Shown here: piece after piece, positions 1 through 8,449 of the stretch
Numbering within the stretch: position 1 is the first letter of the stretch
Layout of the letters: each line of letters opens with the position of its first letter
Source of the DNA: JBAUHN01 sp049680295
GTDB taxonomy: Bacteria; Pseudomonadota; Alphaproteobacteria; Rhodobacterales; Rhodobacteraceae
Direction of reading: 5' to 3'
DNA length: 48,259 bases
Assembly: GCA_049680295.1 (NCBI GenBank)
Contig: JBAUHN010000187.1
Span: 1-48,259, forward strand
The notes under the pieces: generated by a model
Told to the model about the DNA's origin: nothing
The model's input: only the letters and a program-made list of their open reading frames with translations
Database searches by the model: none
Translations under genes and position numbers: made by a program

Positions 1-332
1 GCGCCACAGATGATCATCTGTCGGGCGGCAATGGCGATGATCGCCTGATAGATTTCGCAGGGGCAGATACGCTGACCGGCGGCGCGGGTGCCGATACATT
101 CGTGCTGGTCGCCGATGACAGTGACGACCATATCAGTGATTTCGAGGTTGGCGTCGACCTGATCGACGTGTCGGCCTGGGGGCGAATTTACGATCTCAGA
201 TCGCTAACCGTCACCGAAACCGACCAAGGTGCAACGATCAGCTATGGCCAAAACAAGCTGACGGTTAATACCGCGGATGGTCAGGCCATCGACCCGGAAG
301 AACTGTCAAACGACGATTTCCTGTTTATCTAA
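1..332 (+). CDS. RTX/hemolysin-type calcium-binding protein, C-terminal end (5' truncated by window edge)
   Basis: The reading frame is open from base 3 to the TAA at 330-332, so only about 109 C-terminal residues are seen; the GTG at 102 is internal and not a start. The first part carries two glycine/aspartate-rich nonapeptide-type repeats (LSGGNGDDRL and LTGGAGADTF), the signature of the calcium-binding parallel beta-roll of RTX proteins. The tail after the repeats (FEVGVDLIDVSAW, ending in DDFLFI) resembles the uncleaved C-terminal region of proteins exported by type I secretion (ABC-MFP-TolC). Such proteins are typically extracellular enzymes, adhesins or S-layer-like proteins. The functional domain lies outside the window, so the activity is unknown. 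No type I secretion genes are adjacent on the visible side. Confidence 0.8.
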   Translation, partial: ATDDHLSGGNGDDRLIDFAGADTLTGGAGADTFVLVADDSDDHISDFEVGVDLIDVSAWGRIYDLRSLTVTETDQGATISYGQNKLTVNTADGQAIDPEELSNDDFLFI

Positions 333-416
333 CGCGCGCGACCCTTCCTTTGATCCCTCAAATACCGGCATTCGCATTGCACCTTTTGATTTCTGGCAGC
401 GTTAGATGATACTGGT

Positions 417-446
417 TTGGCGACAAACGCAGTACACTGGTATATC
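417..446 (+). promoter_or_regulatory. Possible sigma70-type promoter for the rnd-kdsD-lpt operon
   Basis: A TTGGCG element (417-422) is followed after 18 bases by TATATC (441-446), about 100 bases before the rnd start. It lies in the only sizeable gap upstream of this tightly packed operon. The -35 match is moderate and nothing else supports it. Confidence 0.3.
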
Positions 447-547
447 GGCGCTAATACGCCTGTTTTTACAGGGAAACCCAAAGGGATTTGCCCGACGGGT
501 TGAACCGGCGCTTCCCCAGCCTGAAAAGGCACGATATAGGGTGACCC

Positions 548-1162
548 ATGACAAATCATCTTTACAAAAACGACCTGCCTGACGACCTTGATCTGGGGTC
601 GGTCGTGGCGATTGACTGTGAAACCATGGGGCTGCATCCCCACCGCGACAGATTATGTGTGGTGCAACTGTCGGGCGGCGATGGCAATGCGCATCTGGTG
701 CAGGTGGCACTCGGCCAAACCAAGGCTCCGAACCTCTGCGCACTGTTGGAAAACCCTGACGTGCTGAAGCTGTTTCATTTTGGCCGTTTTGACATCGCGG
801 CAATGCTGCACGCCTTTGGCGCGGTGACCGCACCTGTCTATTGCACCAAAATCGCCAGCCGTTTGATCCGCACCTACACCGACCGCCACGGGCTGAAAAA
901 CCTGACCCAGGAACTGTTGGGCATCGATCTGTCCAAACAACAGCAATCCAGCGACTGGGGCAGCGATACCTTGTCCGACGCGCAAATCGAATATGCCGCG
1001 TCGGATGTCTTGTACCTGCACCAGTTACGCGTTGAGCTGAACACACGTCTGGAACGCGAAGGCCGGATGGAAATGGCGCAGGCCTGTTTTGATTTTCTTC
1101 CCATGCGCGCCCAGCTTGATCTTGCAGGCTGGCCCGAAACAGACATTTTCGCACACGCATGA
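548..1162 (+). CDS. rnd: Ribonuclease D-like 3'-5' exonuclease
   Basis: A 204-residue DEDD-family 3'-5' exonuclease, expected to trim 3' ends of tRNA precursors and other structured RNAs in the cytoplasm using two metal ions. The Exo I acidic pair is in AIDCETMGL (residues about 22-30), Exo II is in HFGRFDIAAM (about 77-86), and Exo III is YAASDVLYLH (about 149-158) with the Tyr-x3-Asp pattern of DEDDy enzymes. It has only the exonuclease domain; the two HRDC domains of E. coli RNase D (about 375 residues) are missing, as is usual for the short alphaproteobacterial form. Its stop overlaps the start of kdsD in an ATGA arrangement, so the two are probably translationally coupled in one transcript with the lpt genes. 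Confidence 0.9.
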   Translation: MTNHLYKNDLPDDLDLGSVVAIDCETMGLHPHRDRLCVVQLSGGDGNAHLVQVALGQTKAPNLCALLENPDVLKLFHFGRFDIAAMLHAFGAVTAPVYCTKIASRLIRTYTDRHGLKNLTQELLGIDLSKQQQSSDWGSDTLSDAQIEYAASDVLYLHQLRVELNTRLEREGRMEMAQACFDFLPMRAQLDLAGWPETDIFAHA

Positions 1163-2124
1163 CAGACAGCAAATTCCTTCAAACCGCACGGCGCGTTATC
1201 CGCTGCGAGACACAGGCCCTTGGCGCGCTTGAGGCCGCACTGGACGATAATTTCGCCCGCGCAATTGATATTCTGCTGGCCGCAAAAGGTCGCGTGATCG
1301 TCTGCGGAATGGGCAAATCAGGCCACATCGCCCGCAAGATTGCAGCCACATTGTCCAGCACCGGAACCCCTGCGCATTTCGTCCACCCGGCCGAGGCAAG
1401 CCACGGTGATTTAGGATCAATGGCGCAAGGCGACGTTGCGCTTGTCCTGTCAAATTCAGGCGAAACACCGGAATTGGCGGATGTGATCGCCTACACGCGG
1501 CGGTTCTCGATCCCGATGATCGGCATCGCAAGCCGCGCAGACAGCACCCTTTTGCGCCAATCCGACGTGGCCCTGGTCCTGCCCCGCGCGACCGAGGCAT
1601 GTGGCACGGGCGTCGTGCCAAGTTCGTCAACCACCATGACCCTGGCGCTGGGCGACGCCATCGCCATCGCGCTGATGGAACACCGCGCCTTTACCCCAGA
1701 GCATTTTCGCGAATTTCATCCCGGCGGCAAACTTGGTGCCTTGCTCAGCCGGGTTTCCGATCTGATGCACAGCGGCGACCGTCTGCCTTTAGCCCTGCAA
1801 ACAGACGAAATGTCCGACGTTTTGATTGAGATCAGCCAAAAAGGCTTTGGCGTTGTTGGTGTGACCGATGACGCAGGTCTGCTGACCGGCATCGTCACCG
1901 ACGGCGATCTGCGGCGGCATATGGACGGGCTGCTGTCGCTGACCGCGAATGACGTCATGACCAAAGCGCCGATGACAATCACCCCCGATGATCTGGCCGA
2001 ACGTGCTGTGCAGATCATGAACGAACGCAAAATCACCTGTCTTTTTGTTGTAGATCCGACAGGACCCGCCAAGCCGTTGGGAATAATACATATTCACGAC
2101 TGTCTGCGCGTCGGCCTAGGGTAA
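1159..2124 (+). CDS. kdsD: Arabinose-5-phosphate isomerase (KdsD/KpsF family)
   Basis: Interconverts D-ribulose 5-phosphate and D-arabinose 5-phosphate, the first committed step to KDO, the inner-core sugar of LPS. The 321-residue protein has the family architecture: an N-terminal SIS sugar-isomerase domain (about 35-170) with the motif CGMGKSGHIARK, SSTGTPA and HPAEASHGDLG, then two CBS domains (about 205-320) that are thought to modulate activity. Length matches E. coli KdsD (328). The ATG overlaps the rnd stop by four bases, and lptC starts six bases after the stop, so it sits at the head of an LPS synthesis/export operon. kdsB (CMP-KDO synthetase) is elsewhere in the window at 13054-13854. 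A capsule-specific KpsF role cannot be excluded, but the lpt neighbours favour KdsD. Confidence 0.93.
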   Translation: MTDSKFLQTARRVIRCETQALGALEAALDDNFARAIDILLAAKGRVIVCGMGKSGHIARKIAATLSSTGTPAHFVHPAEASHGDLGSMAQGDVALVLSNSGETPELADVIAYTRRFSIPMIGIASRADSTLLRQSDVALVLPRATEACGTGVVPSSSTTMTLALGDAIAIALMEHRAFTPEHFREFHPGGKLGALLSRVSDLMHSGDRLPLALQTDEMSDVLIEISQKGFGVVGVTDDAGLLTGIVTDGDLRRHMDGLLSLTANDVMTKAPMTITPDDLAERAVQIMNERKITCLFVVDPTGPAKPLGIIHIHDCLRVGLG

Positions 2125-2130
2125 TCCGAA

Positions 2131-2730
2131 ATGCAAGTGGATCGGTATTCCCGGATGGTGGCGTGGCTGAAAGTGGTGTTGCCGCTGGCAGCCCTGGGGT
2201 TGCTGTCCACGTTGTTTTTGCTATCCAGGGCCATTGATCCAACCGCCGCAATCCCTTTTGCCGATACTGAAATCAAGGATCGGGTAGAAGGGCAGCAAGT
2301 GACCGGACCGATTTTTTCCGGCATTTCCTCTGGCGGCGACCAGATCACGTTTACGGCAACAAAACTGACAACCCGAAATGGCGCCAATCTTGCGCATGAC
2401 GTGCGCGCAGAACTTAGTCTGGTCGGCGGAAACCTTGTCACTTTGCAGTCCAAAGATGCTGAATTCGACATGACCAATAACCGCACGACTTTGACAGGTG
2501 GCGTCGAAATAGCCATGTCCAACGGGTACCAAATGCAGACATCCCAGTTGATCGCGCAAATGACGGAACTCGATATCACCGCCCCCAATGCGCTGACAGC
2601 AAAAGGCCCCTTTGGCGATATTCAGTCAGGACAGATGCGTCTTTTTCGCCCCGATCCAGACAGCGGTGCCCAATTGCTTTTCACAAACGGTGTGAAACTG
2701 CTATACGATCCTAAACAGGTGAAAGACTAA
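2131..2730 (+). CDS. lptC: LPS export system protein LptC
   Basis: A 199-residue bitopic inner-membrane protein of the LptC family, which takes LPS from the LptB2FG transporter and hands it to LptA. A short N-terminal cytoplasmic stretch is followed by one membrane helix (about 11-32, rich in VVLPLAALGLLS), then a periplasmic domain with beta-jellyroll character. Typical family segments are FSGISSGGDQITFTATKL, which resembles repeats of the OstA/LptC fold, and LTGGVEIAMSNGYQMQT. Sequence conservation in this family is low, so the call depends partly on position between kdsD and lptA-lptB. The lptA start follows after four bases. Confidence 0.88.
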   Translation: MQVDRYSRMVAWLKVVLPLAALGLLSTLFLLSRAIDPTAAIPFADTEIKDRVEGQQVTGPIFSGISSGGDQITFTATKLTTRNGANLAHDVRAELSLVGGNLVTLQSKDAEFDMTNNRTTLTGGVEIAMSNGYQMQTSQLIAQMTELDITAPNALTAKGPFGDIQSGQMRLFRPDPDSGAQLLFTNGVKLLYDPKQVKD

Positions 2731-2734
2731 TACA

Positions 2735-3226
2735 GTGAAATTTTTGCGTTTTCTGATTTTGCCGATGGCGTTGATCGTTTGGACCATGCCCGTTTTGGCC
2801 CAAAGTGCTCAGGTTGCCTTTGGAACAATCCGCCAGGACACCGGCCTGCCCGTCGAAGTAACCGCCGATAATCTGGCCGTAGATCAGGCAACCGGAATGG
2901 CAACTTTTACCGGTAACGTTCTGATCGGACAAGGAGAAATGCGCCTGTCTGCCGCCAAGGTTCTGGTCGTCTACCGTGCGGAATCGCAAGGCATCTCGCG
3001 ACTGGAGGCCACTGGCGGGGTGACCCTTGTCTCGGGCCCCGACGCCGCCGAGGCGGAGCGCGCGGATTACAGCATTGACGCAGGCACCATCGTAATGTCC
3101 GGCAATGTGCTGTTGGCTCAGGGGCGCAGCGCATTGACGGCAGACCGTATGACTGTGCAACTTTCTGATGGAACTGCGCAGATGTCGGGCCGCGTAAAGA
3201 CTATTTTGCAGACCGGCAGCGACTAA
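2735..3226 (+). CDS. lptA: LPS transport periplasmic protein LptA
   Basis: Periplasmic bridge protein that polymerises head to tail to carry LPS from LptC to LptD. The 163-residue product begins with a GTG codon and a Sec signal peptide (about residues 1-22, basic start, hydrophobic core, cleavage near VLAQSA). The mature part is an OstA/LptA beta-jellyroll with repeated units such as ATFTGNVLIGQGEMRLSAAK and VMSGNVLLAQGRSALTADR. Length and composition fit the family. The TAA stop shares its last base with the ATG of lptB (TAATG), indicating tight coupling. Confidence 0.92.
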   Translation: MKFLRFLILPMALIVWTMPVLAQSAQVAFGTIRQDTGLPVEVTADNLAVDQATGMATFTGNVLIGQGEMRLSAAKVLVVYRAESQGISRLEATGGVTLVSGPDAAEAERADYSIDAGTIVMSGNVLLAQGRSALTADRMTVQLSDGTAQMSGRVKTILQTGSD

Positions 3227-3984
3227 TGGCCAAACCGGATCTGACAGTGACCCAAGGCAAGTCCGGTCTGGTGATTGAACACCTGCGGAAATCCTATCGC
3301 AAGAAAACCGTCATTCGCGATTTCTCGATGCACCTTGACCGCGGCGAGGTTGTGGCCCTGCTTGGCCCCAATGGGTCCGGCAAAACCACGACCTTTTATT
3401 CAGTCGCAGGTCTGGTCACGCCAGAAGGCGGCCGTGTGACGATTGATGGTCAGGACGTTACCAACCTGCCGATGTATCGCCGAGCACAACTAGGCATCGG
3501 CTATCTGCCCCAGGAGATGAGCATTTTTCGCGGTCTCAGCGTTCAGGACAATATTTCGGCCATCCTCGATATTGCCGTGGCGGACCGGCACAAACGGCGC
3601 GAACGGTTGGAAGAGTTACTCTCTGAGTTTTCGATAGAACACCTCAGACGCGCGCCCGCATTGGCCCTTTCGGGCGGTGAACGGCGGCGGGTCGAGATTG
3701 CGCGCTGTCTGGCGGCAAACCCGAAATACCTGCTGTTGGATGAACCCTTTGCCGGGGTTGATCCAATTTCGGTTGGCGACATACGTCTGCTGGTTGCCGA
3801 CCTGAAAAAGCGCGGGATCGGTGTGCTGATCACGGACCATAATGTACGGGAAACACTGGAAATTGTGGATCGCGCCTACATTCTGCACGAAGGCAAGGTT
3901 CTGATGTCCGGCACACCTGCGGAAGTTGTGCAAAACGAAAACGTGCGCCGGGTCTATCTGGGCGACAATTTCCGCATTTCTTAA
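3226..3984 (+). CDS. lptB: LPS export ABC transporter ATP-binding protein LptB
   Basis: Cytoplasmic ATPase of the LptB2FGC transporter that extracts LPS from the inner membrane. In the 252-residue protein the Walker A loop is GPNGSGKTT (about 49-57), the Q-loop lies near GYLPQEMSIF, the ABC signature is LSGGERRRVEIARC (about 148-161), Walker B is YLLLDEPFAGVDP (about 169-181) and the switch His is in LITDHNVRET. These signatures, length and the lptC-lptA context make this LptB rather than a generic ABC ATPase. LptF and LptG are not in the window, as is usual since they are encoded elsewhere. In many proteobacteria rpoN follows lptB; here the next gene is hpf after a 254-base gap. Confidence 0.97.
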   Translation: MAKPDLTVTQGKSGLVIEHLRKSYRKKTVIRDFSMHLDRGEVVALLGPNGSGKTTTFYSVAGLVTPEGGRVTIDGQDVTNLPMYRRAQLGIGYLPQEMSIFRGLSVQDNISAILDIAVADRHKRRERLEELLSEFSIEHLRRAPALALSGGERRRVEIARCLAANPKYLLLDEPFAGVDPISVGDIRLLVADLKKRGIGVLITDHNVRETLEIVDRAYILHEGKVLMSGTPAEVVQNENVRRVYLGDNFRIS

Positions 3985-4238
3985 CCTATCTCTGCGGATG
4001 TTAACGATTTTTCGCTGATCGGCGCCCCAGTTTCATTTGACTCTGCTCCCCTTTTTCGGGCTGAATAAGAGAATGGTAACTGTGTTGTTCCTGTCCATCC
4101 GAGCATCGGCCTCTTTGCCAGGGCCCGGCAGACCACAACCCAAAGACATGCCATTCCCCGTGGTGCAGTGTGACCCATCCGCGCGTGATTGCGCGGCCCT
4201 GTCAGGCTGTTTGCACCACATCACTTGAAGGAGACTTT

Positions 4239-4805
4239 ATGCGGTACCAAATCAGCGGCAAACAAATCGACATCGGAGAAGCGCTCCAAACACATGTAAA
4301 AACCGAACTGGATGTGGTTGTCGGAAAATATGCGGAACGCCCGACCGACGCTTTGGTCGTTTTCTCAAAATCCGCACATGAATTTGTCTGCGAAACCACG
4401 GTACATTTGTCGACCGGCCTGACCGCCCAGGCACGGGCACATCAGACGGAAATCTACGCGGCCTTTGAAAGCTGCTGCGAAAAAATGGAAAAACAACTGC
4501 GGCGCTATAAACGCCGATTAAAGGACCATCACAAAGATCGTGCAGAACCAGTTGAAAACTTTGGCGCATCCTCTTATATCCTTGCGTCAGACACAGATTC
4601 GGAATCGCTAGAACCTGAAACACTCCAACCCATAATTGTCGCCGAGATGGAAACCAAGATACCGTCGTTATCTGTTGGTGAGGCTGTTATGCAGATGGAA
4701 CTGGCAGGGGCTCCGGTTTTGATATTTCGAAACGAAGGCAAGGATGGACTGAACGTTGTATACCGTCGCGATGACGGGAATATAGGATGGATCGATCCAC
4801 AATAA
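4239..4805 (+). CDS. hpf: Ribosome hibernation promoting factor, long form (HPF/RaiA family)
   Basis: Binds the 30S decoding region in starvation and drives 70S dimers into an inactive state. The ATG at 4239 is chosen because AAGGAG (4228-4233) lies five bases upstream and the product then begins MRYQISGKQIDIGEAL, the conserved family start; an in-frame ATG at 4170 would add 23 atypical residues. The 188-residue product has an N-terminal HPF/S30AE domain (about 1-105, basic helix KQLRRYKRRLKDHH) and a C-terminal dimerisation domain (about 130-188, ending VVYRRDDGNIGWIDP). This is the long form, which dimerises ribosomes without a separate RMF. The 254-base upstream gap has no gene; TTGACT at 4037-4042 is a possible -35 without a clear -10. 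Confidence 0.93.
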   Translation: MRYQISGKQIDIGEALQTHVKTELDVVVGKYAERPTDALVVFSKSAHEFVCETTVHLSTGLTAQARAHQTEIYAAFESCCEKMEKQLRRYKRRLKDHHKDRAEPVENFGASSYILASDTDSESLEPETLQPIIVAEMETKIPSLSVGEAVMQMELAGAPVLIFRNEGKDGLNVVYRRDDGNIGWIDPQ

Positions 4806-4850
4806 ACGCTAGTTAGAGCGGACTTTGTCCGCCGGAAAAGTTCGAAAACC

Positions 4851-5315
4851 ATGGAATTTGCAAGCCTACTCAAGCCGGAAGCGGTGAAAGTACTGACGTC
4901 TGCATCCAGCAAAAAACGGCTTTTGCACGAACTCGGAGACATGGCCCAATCCGCATATGGACTGGATGCTGCGCTGGTCGTCGAAGCACTGATGGAGCGT
5001 GAGGCGTTAGGCCCAACAGGTGTCGGCAATGGCATCGCCTTGCCGCACGCACGCCTGCCCGGATTACAAGACGTGGTGGGTGCATTCGGCTTGTTGGATA
5101 AACCTATTGATTTCAATTCAGTAGACCGTCAGCCGGTAGACATTGCATTCGCACTTTTCGCACCAGAAGACGCAGGTGTTGAACATCTAAAAGCCTTGGC
5201 ATTGGTGTCGCGTACGTTGCGCGACACCGCGATCTGCGCCAAATTGCGCTCCAACCCGGTGCCGCAAACATTGTATACGATACTGACCGCATCGCAGTCA
5301 GAACAAGCCGCCTGA
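4851..5315 (+). CDS. ptsN: Nitrogen-regulatory PTS enzyme IIA (EIIA-Ntr)
   Basis: A 154-residue EIIA domain of the nitrogen-related phosphotransferase system, which takes phosphate from NPr and regulates partner proteins rather than transporting sugar. The phosphorylated histidine is His66 in GIALPHARL, with the conserved VGNG before it. The protein starts with MEFASLLKPEAVKVL, typical of PtsN. It follows hpf at 45 bases, the usual hpf-ptsN pairing. It converges with the sulfotransferase gene with only five bases between stop codons and no recognisable terminator. Neither EI-Ntr nor NPr is in the window. Confidence 0.95.
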   Translation: MEFASLLKPEAVKVLTSASSKKRLLHELGDMAQSAYGLDAALVVEALMEREALGPTGVGNGIALPHARLPGLQDVVGAFGLLDKPIDFNSVDRQPVDIAFALFAPEDAGVEHLKALALVSRTLRDTAICAKLRSNPVPQTLYTILTASQSEQAA

Positions 5316-5320
5316 TCGCC

Positions 5321-6748
5321 TCAGCGCCACTTGGGAAATCCGAACATCATGTAATCGCGCTGGTAGACGTCTTTGACCAGTTTTTCGGTTTCACCGTCGT
5401 AAATGTCATCCAGCGCAAATGGCGCGTCTGGCGCTGCTTGGGCGACGTCTGGCGCGCCATGCCGCCCAACCGAATTGGCCAATGCCGCCAACTCGACATT
5501 CAGATCATCCTCGCGAATGACACGGTCGGGCAATGCGAACTCTCCAAACCCTTGCAAGGTCTGTGATTGCGTGGCCCAGGCAGCGTCCACACGTACAGCG
5601 GTTTGCCCTGCCAGATTCGCCTTTAAAAACACCAAAAATGCGTGAAATGCAGCGCGATGGGTGGCCGCATCATAATCCTGATCTGGCCCGTCGGCTGGAA
5701 TTTTCACGCCATGTCGTTTGATCAAGGTTTTTCGCAACGCCGGATAGCCATCAGGCTCTGCATTTAGGATTTTGGTGCAGAACACATGGTGCGCACGCGC
5801 AACCGGATGCCGTAAGACCGTGAAACTACGGTGGGCGCCGTGTTTGCGCTTCCACTGTCGCAGCTCTTTTTGCGACAGCCCCTTGGCCAAATCTTCATCT
5901 GCAGCATTGTCCAGCGACGCCAGCCAATTCTCAACCAATTCACTCGGGCCGCCCGTGATCGGGAAAAAAACCAACGGCGCTTGAACGGCCGTTACGTAGG
6001 TCGGAATCGCCGGTCCACGGCGCGGTTCGAAATTTGGTGTCCGGGTCAAATTGTACCGATCCATTTTCGCCAATGACTGCTCCATCTCGGCAAAATTGGC
6101 GACTTTCGATGACAGCGATTTCAGGCTTTGTTTTTTTAGCTGCTTGTCCAGAGTATCCAATCTACCATCGACGCCCAGAAATCTGGCCAATCCGTTCAGC
6201 ACATCAACGCTTTGCAGATCCTCATAGCCAATATAGAACGCCGTTTGACCAGTAACTTGCAGGTGGTTCAGCAAGACCACTTGAAAATCCTGTGTCTTGC
6301 CCAAATGGTCTTGAAATTCCAGGGCGTCAAAATATGCGGCCGCGTCTTTGCGCCGTGTAACATTGGTAAGCTTCCATTGGCCCGTCGCCTTGGCGATTTT
6401 CCAGCTGATATAGCTTTCTACCGGGTTGCGCGTCAGTATGATCTTGGCGCATTTGGGGTCGTCCAGACAGGTTTCTAAAACACGGGCGTCGTGGTCGTGA
6501 AAATAGCGAAATCCAGACAAGCCGCTGGGATCGCTTTTGATTTTCTCGATCAGGACAAGCGGATCAGCATCTCTGTCTTCCTGCGTCACGCCCAGAACAT
6601 CTTTGGCGTTCGGATACCCGACAAAATGCGGATTAAAAACCTCGCCAAGACAGCTGACACCCTCCAGCGCATTCAGGTTCGTTTCCAAAAAATTGGACCC
6701 GGTTCTCATTTCCGCAAAGATCACAAAATAGTCGAACCGGGCTGCCAT
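5321..6748 (-). CDS. Sulfotransferase family protein (NodH/Stf0-like), two sulfotransferase-like modules
   Basis: A 475-residue protein likely to transfer sulfate from PAPS to a glycan or glycolipid. The N-terminal module (about 1-235) opens with FAEMRTGSNFLE (11-22), a 5'-phosphosulfate-binding loop of the NodH/Stf0 type, and has a plausible 3'-phosphate site in ILTRNPVESYISWK (104-117). A second region (about 255-475) has LVFFPITGGPSELVENW (259-275) and VLRHPVARAHHVF (311-323), which look like the matching motifs of a second sulfotransferase fold with the usual lysine of the loop missing. I infer a duplicated or two-lobed enzyme with one degenerate site; this should be checked structurally. 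It lies three bases downstream of a GT14 gene and in the same direction, suggesting action on the same glycan. The acceptor is unknown. Nod-factor synthesis is not implied. Confidence 0.8.
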   Translation of the reverse strand: MAARFDYFVIFAEMRTGSNFLETNLNALEGVSCLGEVFNPHFVGYPNAKDVLGVTQEDRDADPLVLIEKIKSDPSGLSGFRYFHDHDARVLETCLDDPKCAKIILTRNPVESYISWKIAKATGQWKLTNVTRRKDAAAYFDALEFQDHLGKTQDFQVVLLNHLQVTGQTAFYIGYEDLQSVDVLNGLARFLGVDGRLDTLDKQLKKQSLKSLSSKVANFAEMEQSLAKMDRYNLTRTPNFEPRRGPAIPTYVTAVQAPLVFFPITGGPSELVENWLASLDNAADEDLAKGLSQKELRQWKRKHGAHRSFTVLRHPVARAHHVFCTKILNAEPDGYPALRKTLIKRHGVKIPADGPDQDYDAATHRAAFHAFLVFLKANLAGQTAVRVDAAWATQSQTLQGFGEFALPDRVIREDDLNVELAALANSVGRHGAPDVAQAAPDAPFALDDIYDGETEKLVKDVYQRDYMMFGFPKWR

Positions 6749-6751
6749 AGT

Positions 6752-8449
6752 TTACCGCACCAAATAAGGTTTGCGCGGCGGCTTTCGGGTCGAAGCGATG
6801 CCACGCTCTACCGGGAAATCGCCCATCAGATAGGGATGCATTCCCTGGTTTTTGAGGTTTTGCAAGAATTGCCCAAAACCATCCAGATCGACCATCTTTG
6901 GTGCCTCGGACAGCCGCCGCAGACTGGTTTGCCCGATTTCATCCAAAATGCCCTGCAGGGGTTCCATCGGCGCTTCGATAAATTCGGCCATTGACCAAAT
7001 TCGAACCCGCGCGTTGGCCTCGGGTGATCGCAAAACCCGCAAATGATCGCTTTCGATCTTCTGCAAAACGGCAGCTTTTTTTCGCAGCTCCATAAAATTC
7101 TGATTGGATTTGAAAAGCGGAATGGCCCACGCACCACTGATCACCGATATTTGGGCATTCGGGTCTTTGGCAATCTGCCAGTTTACCGCTTGCGTATCTT
7201 CTGGCCCGAACTGGAAACACTGCCGTTCCCCTCTGGTGTTCCAGATCAGGTTGGTCAAAAACGATATCGGATTGTAGTCGCGCGCGATCGCACTGTCGCT
7301 TAGCGCACCGTTTAAAGTTGTCTGCCCATCGGCGAAATAGGCCCGGTCGGGTGCAAACAAGTGCCCATGAACCCGCGCGCCCGTGGCCTTGGCCAACCAG
7401 GGTTCAAAATTCTCAAACAACTCAGAGAACCCCTGGAACATCGAAAACGGCGCCGCCGTGACCGTGTTGCCCCGATGCGTATCCGGAAACCGGCTTTGCA
7501 TATAAAGACCTGGCCGACCACGTGTGCGCCGGTCCACAGCCTTTGCGAAAATTCGGTCAATTTTCCCCGGATTAGGCTCTGTTTTCTTGAGGGCTGTGGC
7601 GGTGTCCGTCAGAAACGCCTGATACAGCTTGTCCGCATAAGGCCAGATTTTCCGGCCAACAAAACAATCCGACCGGCGCAAAAGCTGAAGGTGGTCATCG
7701 TAAAAGATATGCGGTTTGCCCTGAAAATCGAATTTGGCCAATGTCAGGGACCGGCTTTCGATATTGATAGAATAAAGCCGCGCCAAAGTCTGAAAATAGC
7801 TTTCGTCCGGGATCCAGACATAGCGAAAGTACTTGTCATATTCTTCACGGTTCGGATCTTGCAGAATTGCCGACAAGGTCTGTCGCGTCAGACACCACCA
7901 CTGAGACCCCATATGCGGAACCAGCGCTTTGGGTCGTCTGCGCCTGAATCCAATCTTACGTTGAAATGCGACTGCGCAATCAAACAAGTAACGGTTTTTG
8001 CGCCATGAAAAAGGAAACCGGAAAATAAACCGCTCCTGATCCAATCCACCAACTGTCCACGGCACTTCGGATGTCGTCGCGCTTTCGATGAAATCAGTGC
8101 GGGGTCGTTTTTCCAGATAGTCGATCAACTCCTGAACCGGGCGCAACGGCAAACAAGACCCCGAAGCCAGATAAACATGGCGCACATCAGGGAACTTGAC
8201 CAACATCAGTTCCGACGCAGCCTGCGATGCGGCCACAATACCCCATGTCCCCCATTCACAACGGAAACGGTCACAGAAAACCACATTCGGCACATCACTC
8301 AACCGGCGGACAAACCGATCGTGGGCAGATTTTTCGACATTTTTGTCGACGTGAATAGCGACAGGACACCCAGAGGCGGCCCAGTGACGCACCACCTGAT
8401 CGGCGCGCCCAAGGGCCGTGTGCACCAGCATGACAATGCCTACACTCAT
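6752..8449 (-). CDS. GT14-family (core-2/I-branching type) glycosyltransferase with long C-terminal extension
   Basis: 565 residues. The N-terminal half (about 1-270) resembles GT14 beta-1,6-N-acetylglucosaminyltransferase-like proteins: an opening strand GIVMLVHTALG, then AIHVDKN, VYLASGSCLPLRP (the SG.D/SG.C-type motif with nearby Pro), PHMGSQWWCLTR and WIPDESYFQTL, which match the order of conserved blocks in bacterial 'Branch' domains. The C-terminal half (about 290-565) is not similar to anything I can name; it contains WQIAKDPNAQISVISGAW and may be a second enzymatic or acceptor-binding domain. The ATG overlaps the stop of the upstream GT2-like gene by four bases and the sulfotransferase follows after three bases, so the three form one leftward operon. 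Donor and acceptor sugars are not known. Confidence 0.75.
   Translation of the reverse strand: MSVGIVMLVHTALGRADQVVRHWAASGCPVAIHVDKNVEKSAHDRFVRRLSDVPNVVFCDRFRCEWGTWGIVAASQAASELMLVKFPDVRHVYLASGSCLPLRPVQELIDYLEKRPRTDFIESATTSEVPWTVGGLDQERFIFRFPFSWRKNRYLFDCAVAFQRKIGFRRRRPKALVPHMGSQWWCLTRQTLSAILQDPNREEYDKYFRYVWIPDESYFQTLARLYSINIESRSLTLAKFDFQGKPHIFYDDHLQLLRRSDCFVGRKIWPYADKLYQAFLTDTATALKKTEPNPGKIDRIFAKAVDRRTRGRPGLYMQSRFPDTHRGNTVTAAPFSMFQGFSELFENFEPWLAKATGARVHGHLFAPDRAYFADGQTTLNGALSDSAIARDYNPISFLTNLIWNTRGERQCFQFGPEDTQAVNWQIAKDPNAQISVISGAWAIPLFKSNQNFMELRKKAAVLQKIESDHLRVLRSPEANARVRIWSMAEFIEAPMEPLQGILDEIGQTSLRRLSEAPKMVDLDGFGQFLQNLKNQGMHPYLMGDFPVERGIASTRKPPRKPYLVR

Noticed and set aside
5321..6748. Nodulation (Nod-factor) function suggested by NodH-like similarity
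   Set aside because: No nodABC or other symbiosis genes are present; the similarity only indicates the sulfotransferase family.
6491..6994. A 167-codon plus-strand frame across the sulfotransferase/GT14 junction
   Set aside because: It is antisense to two well-supported genes and shows no domain; it is a coding shadow.
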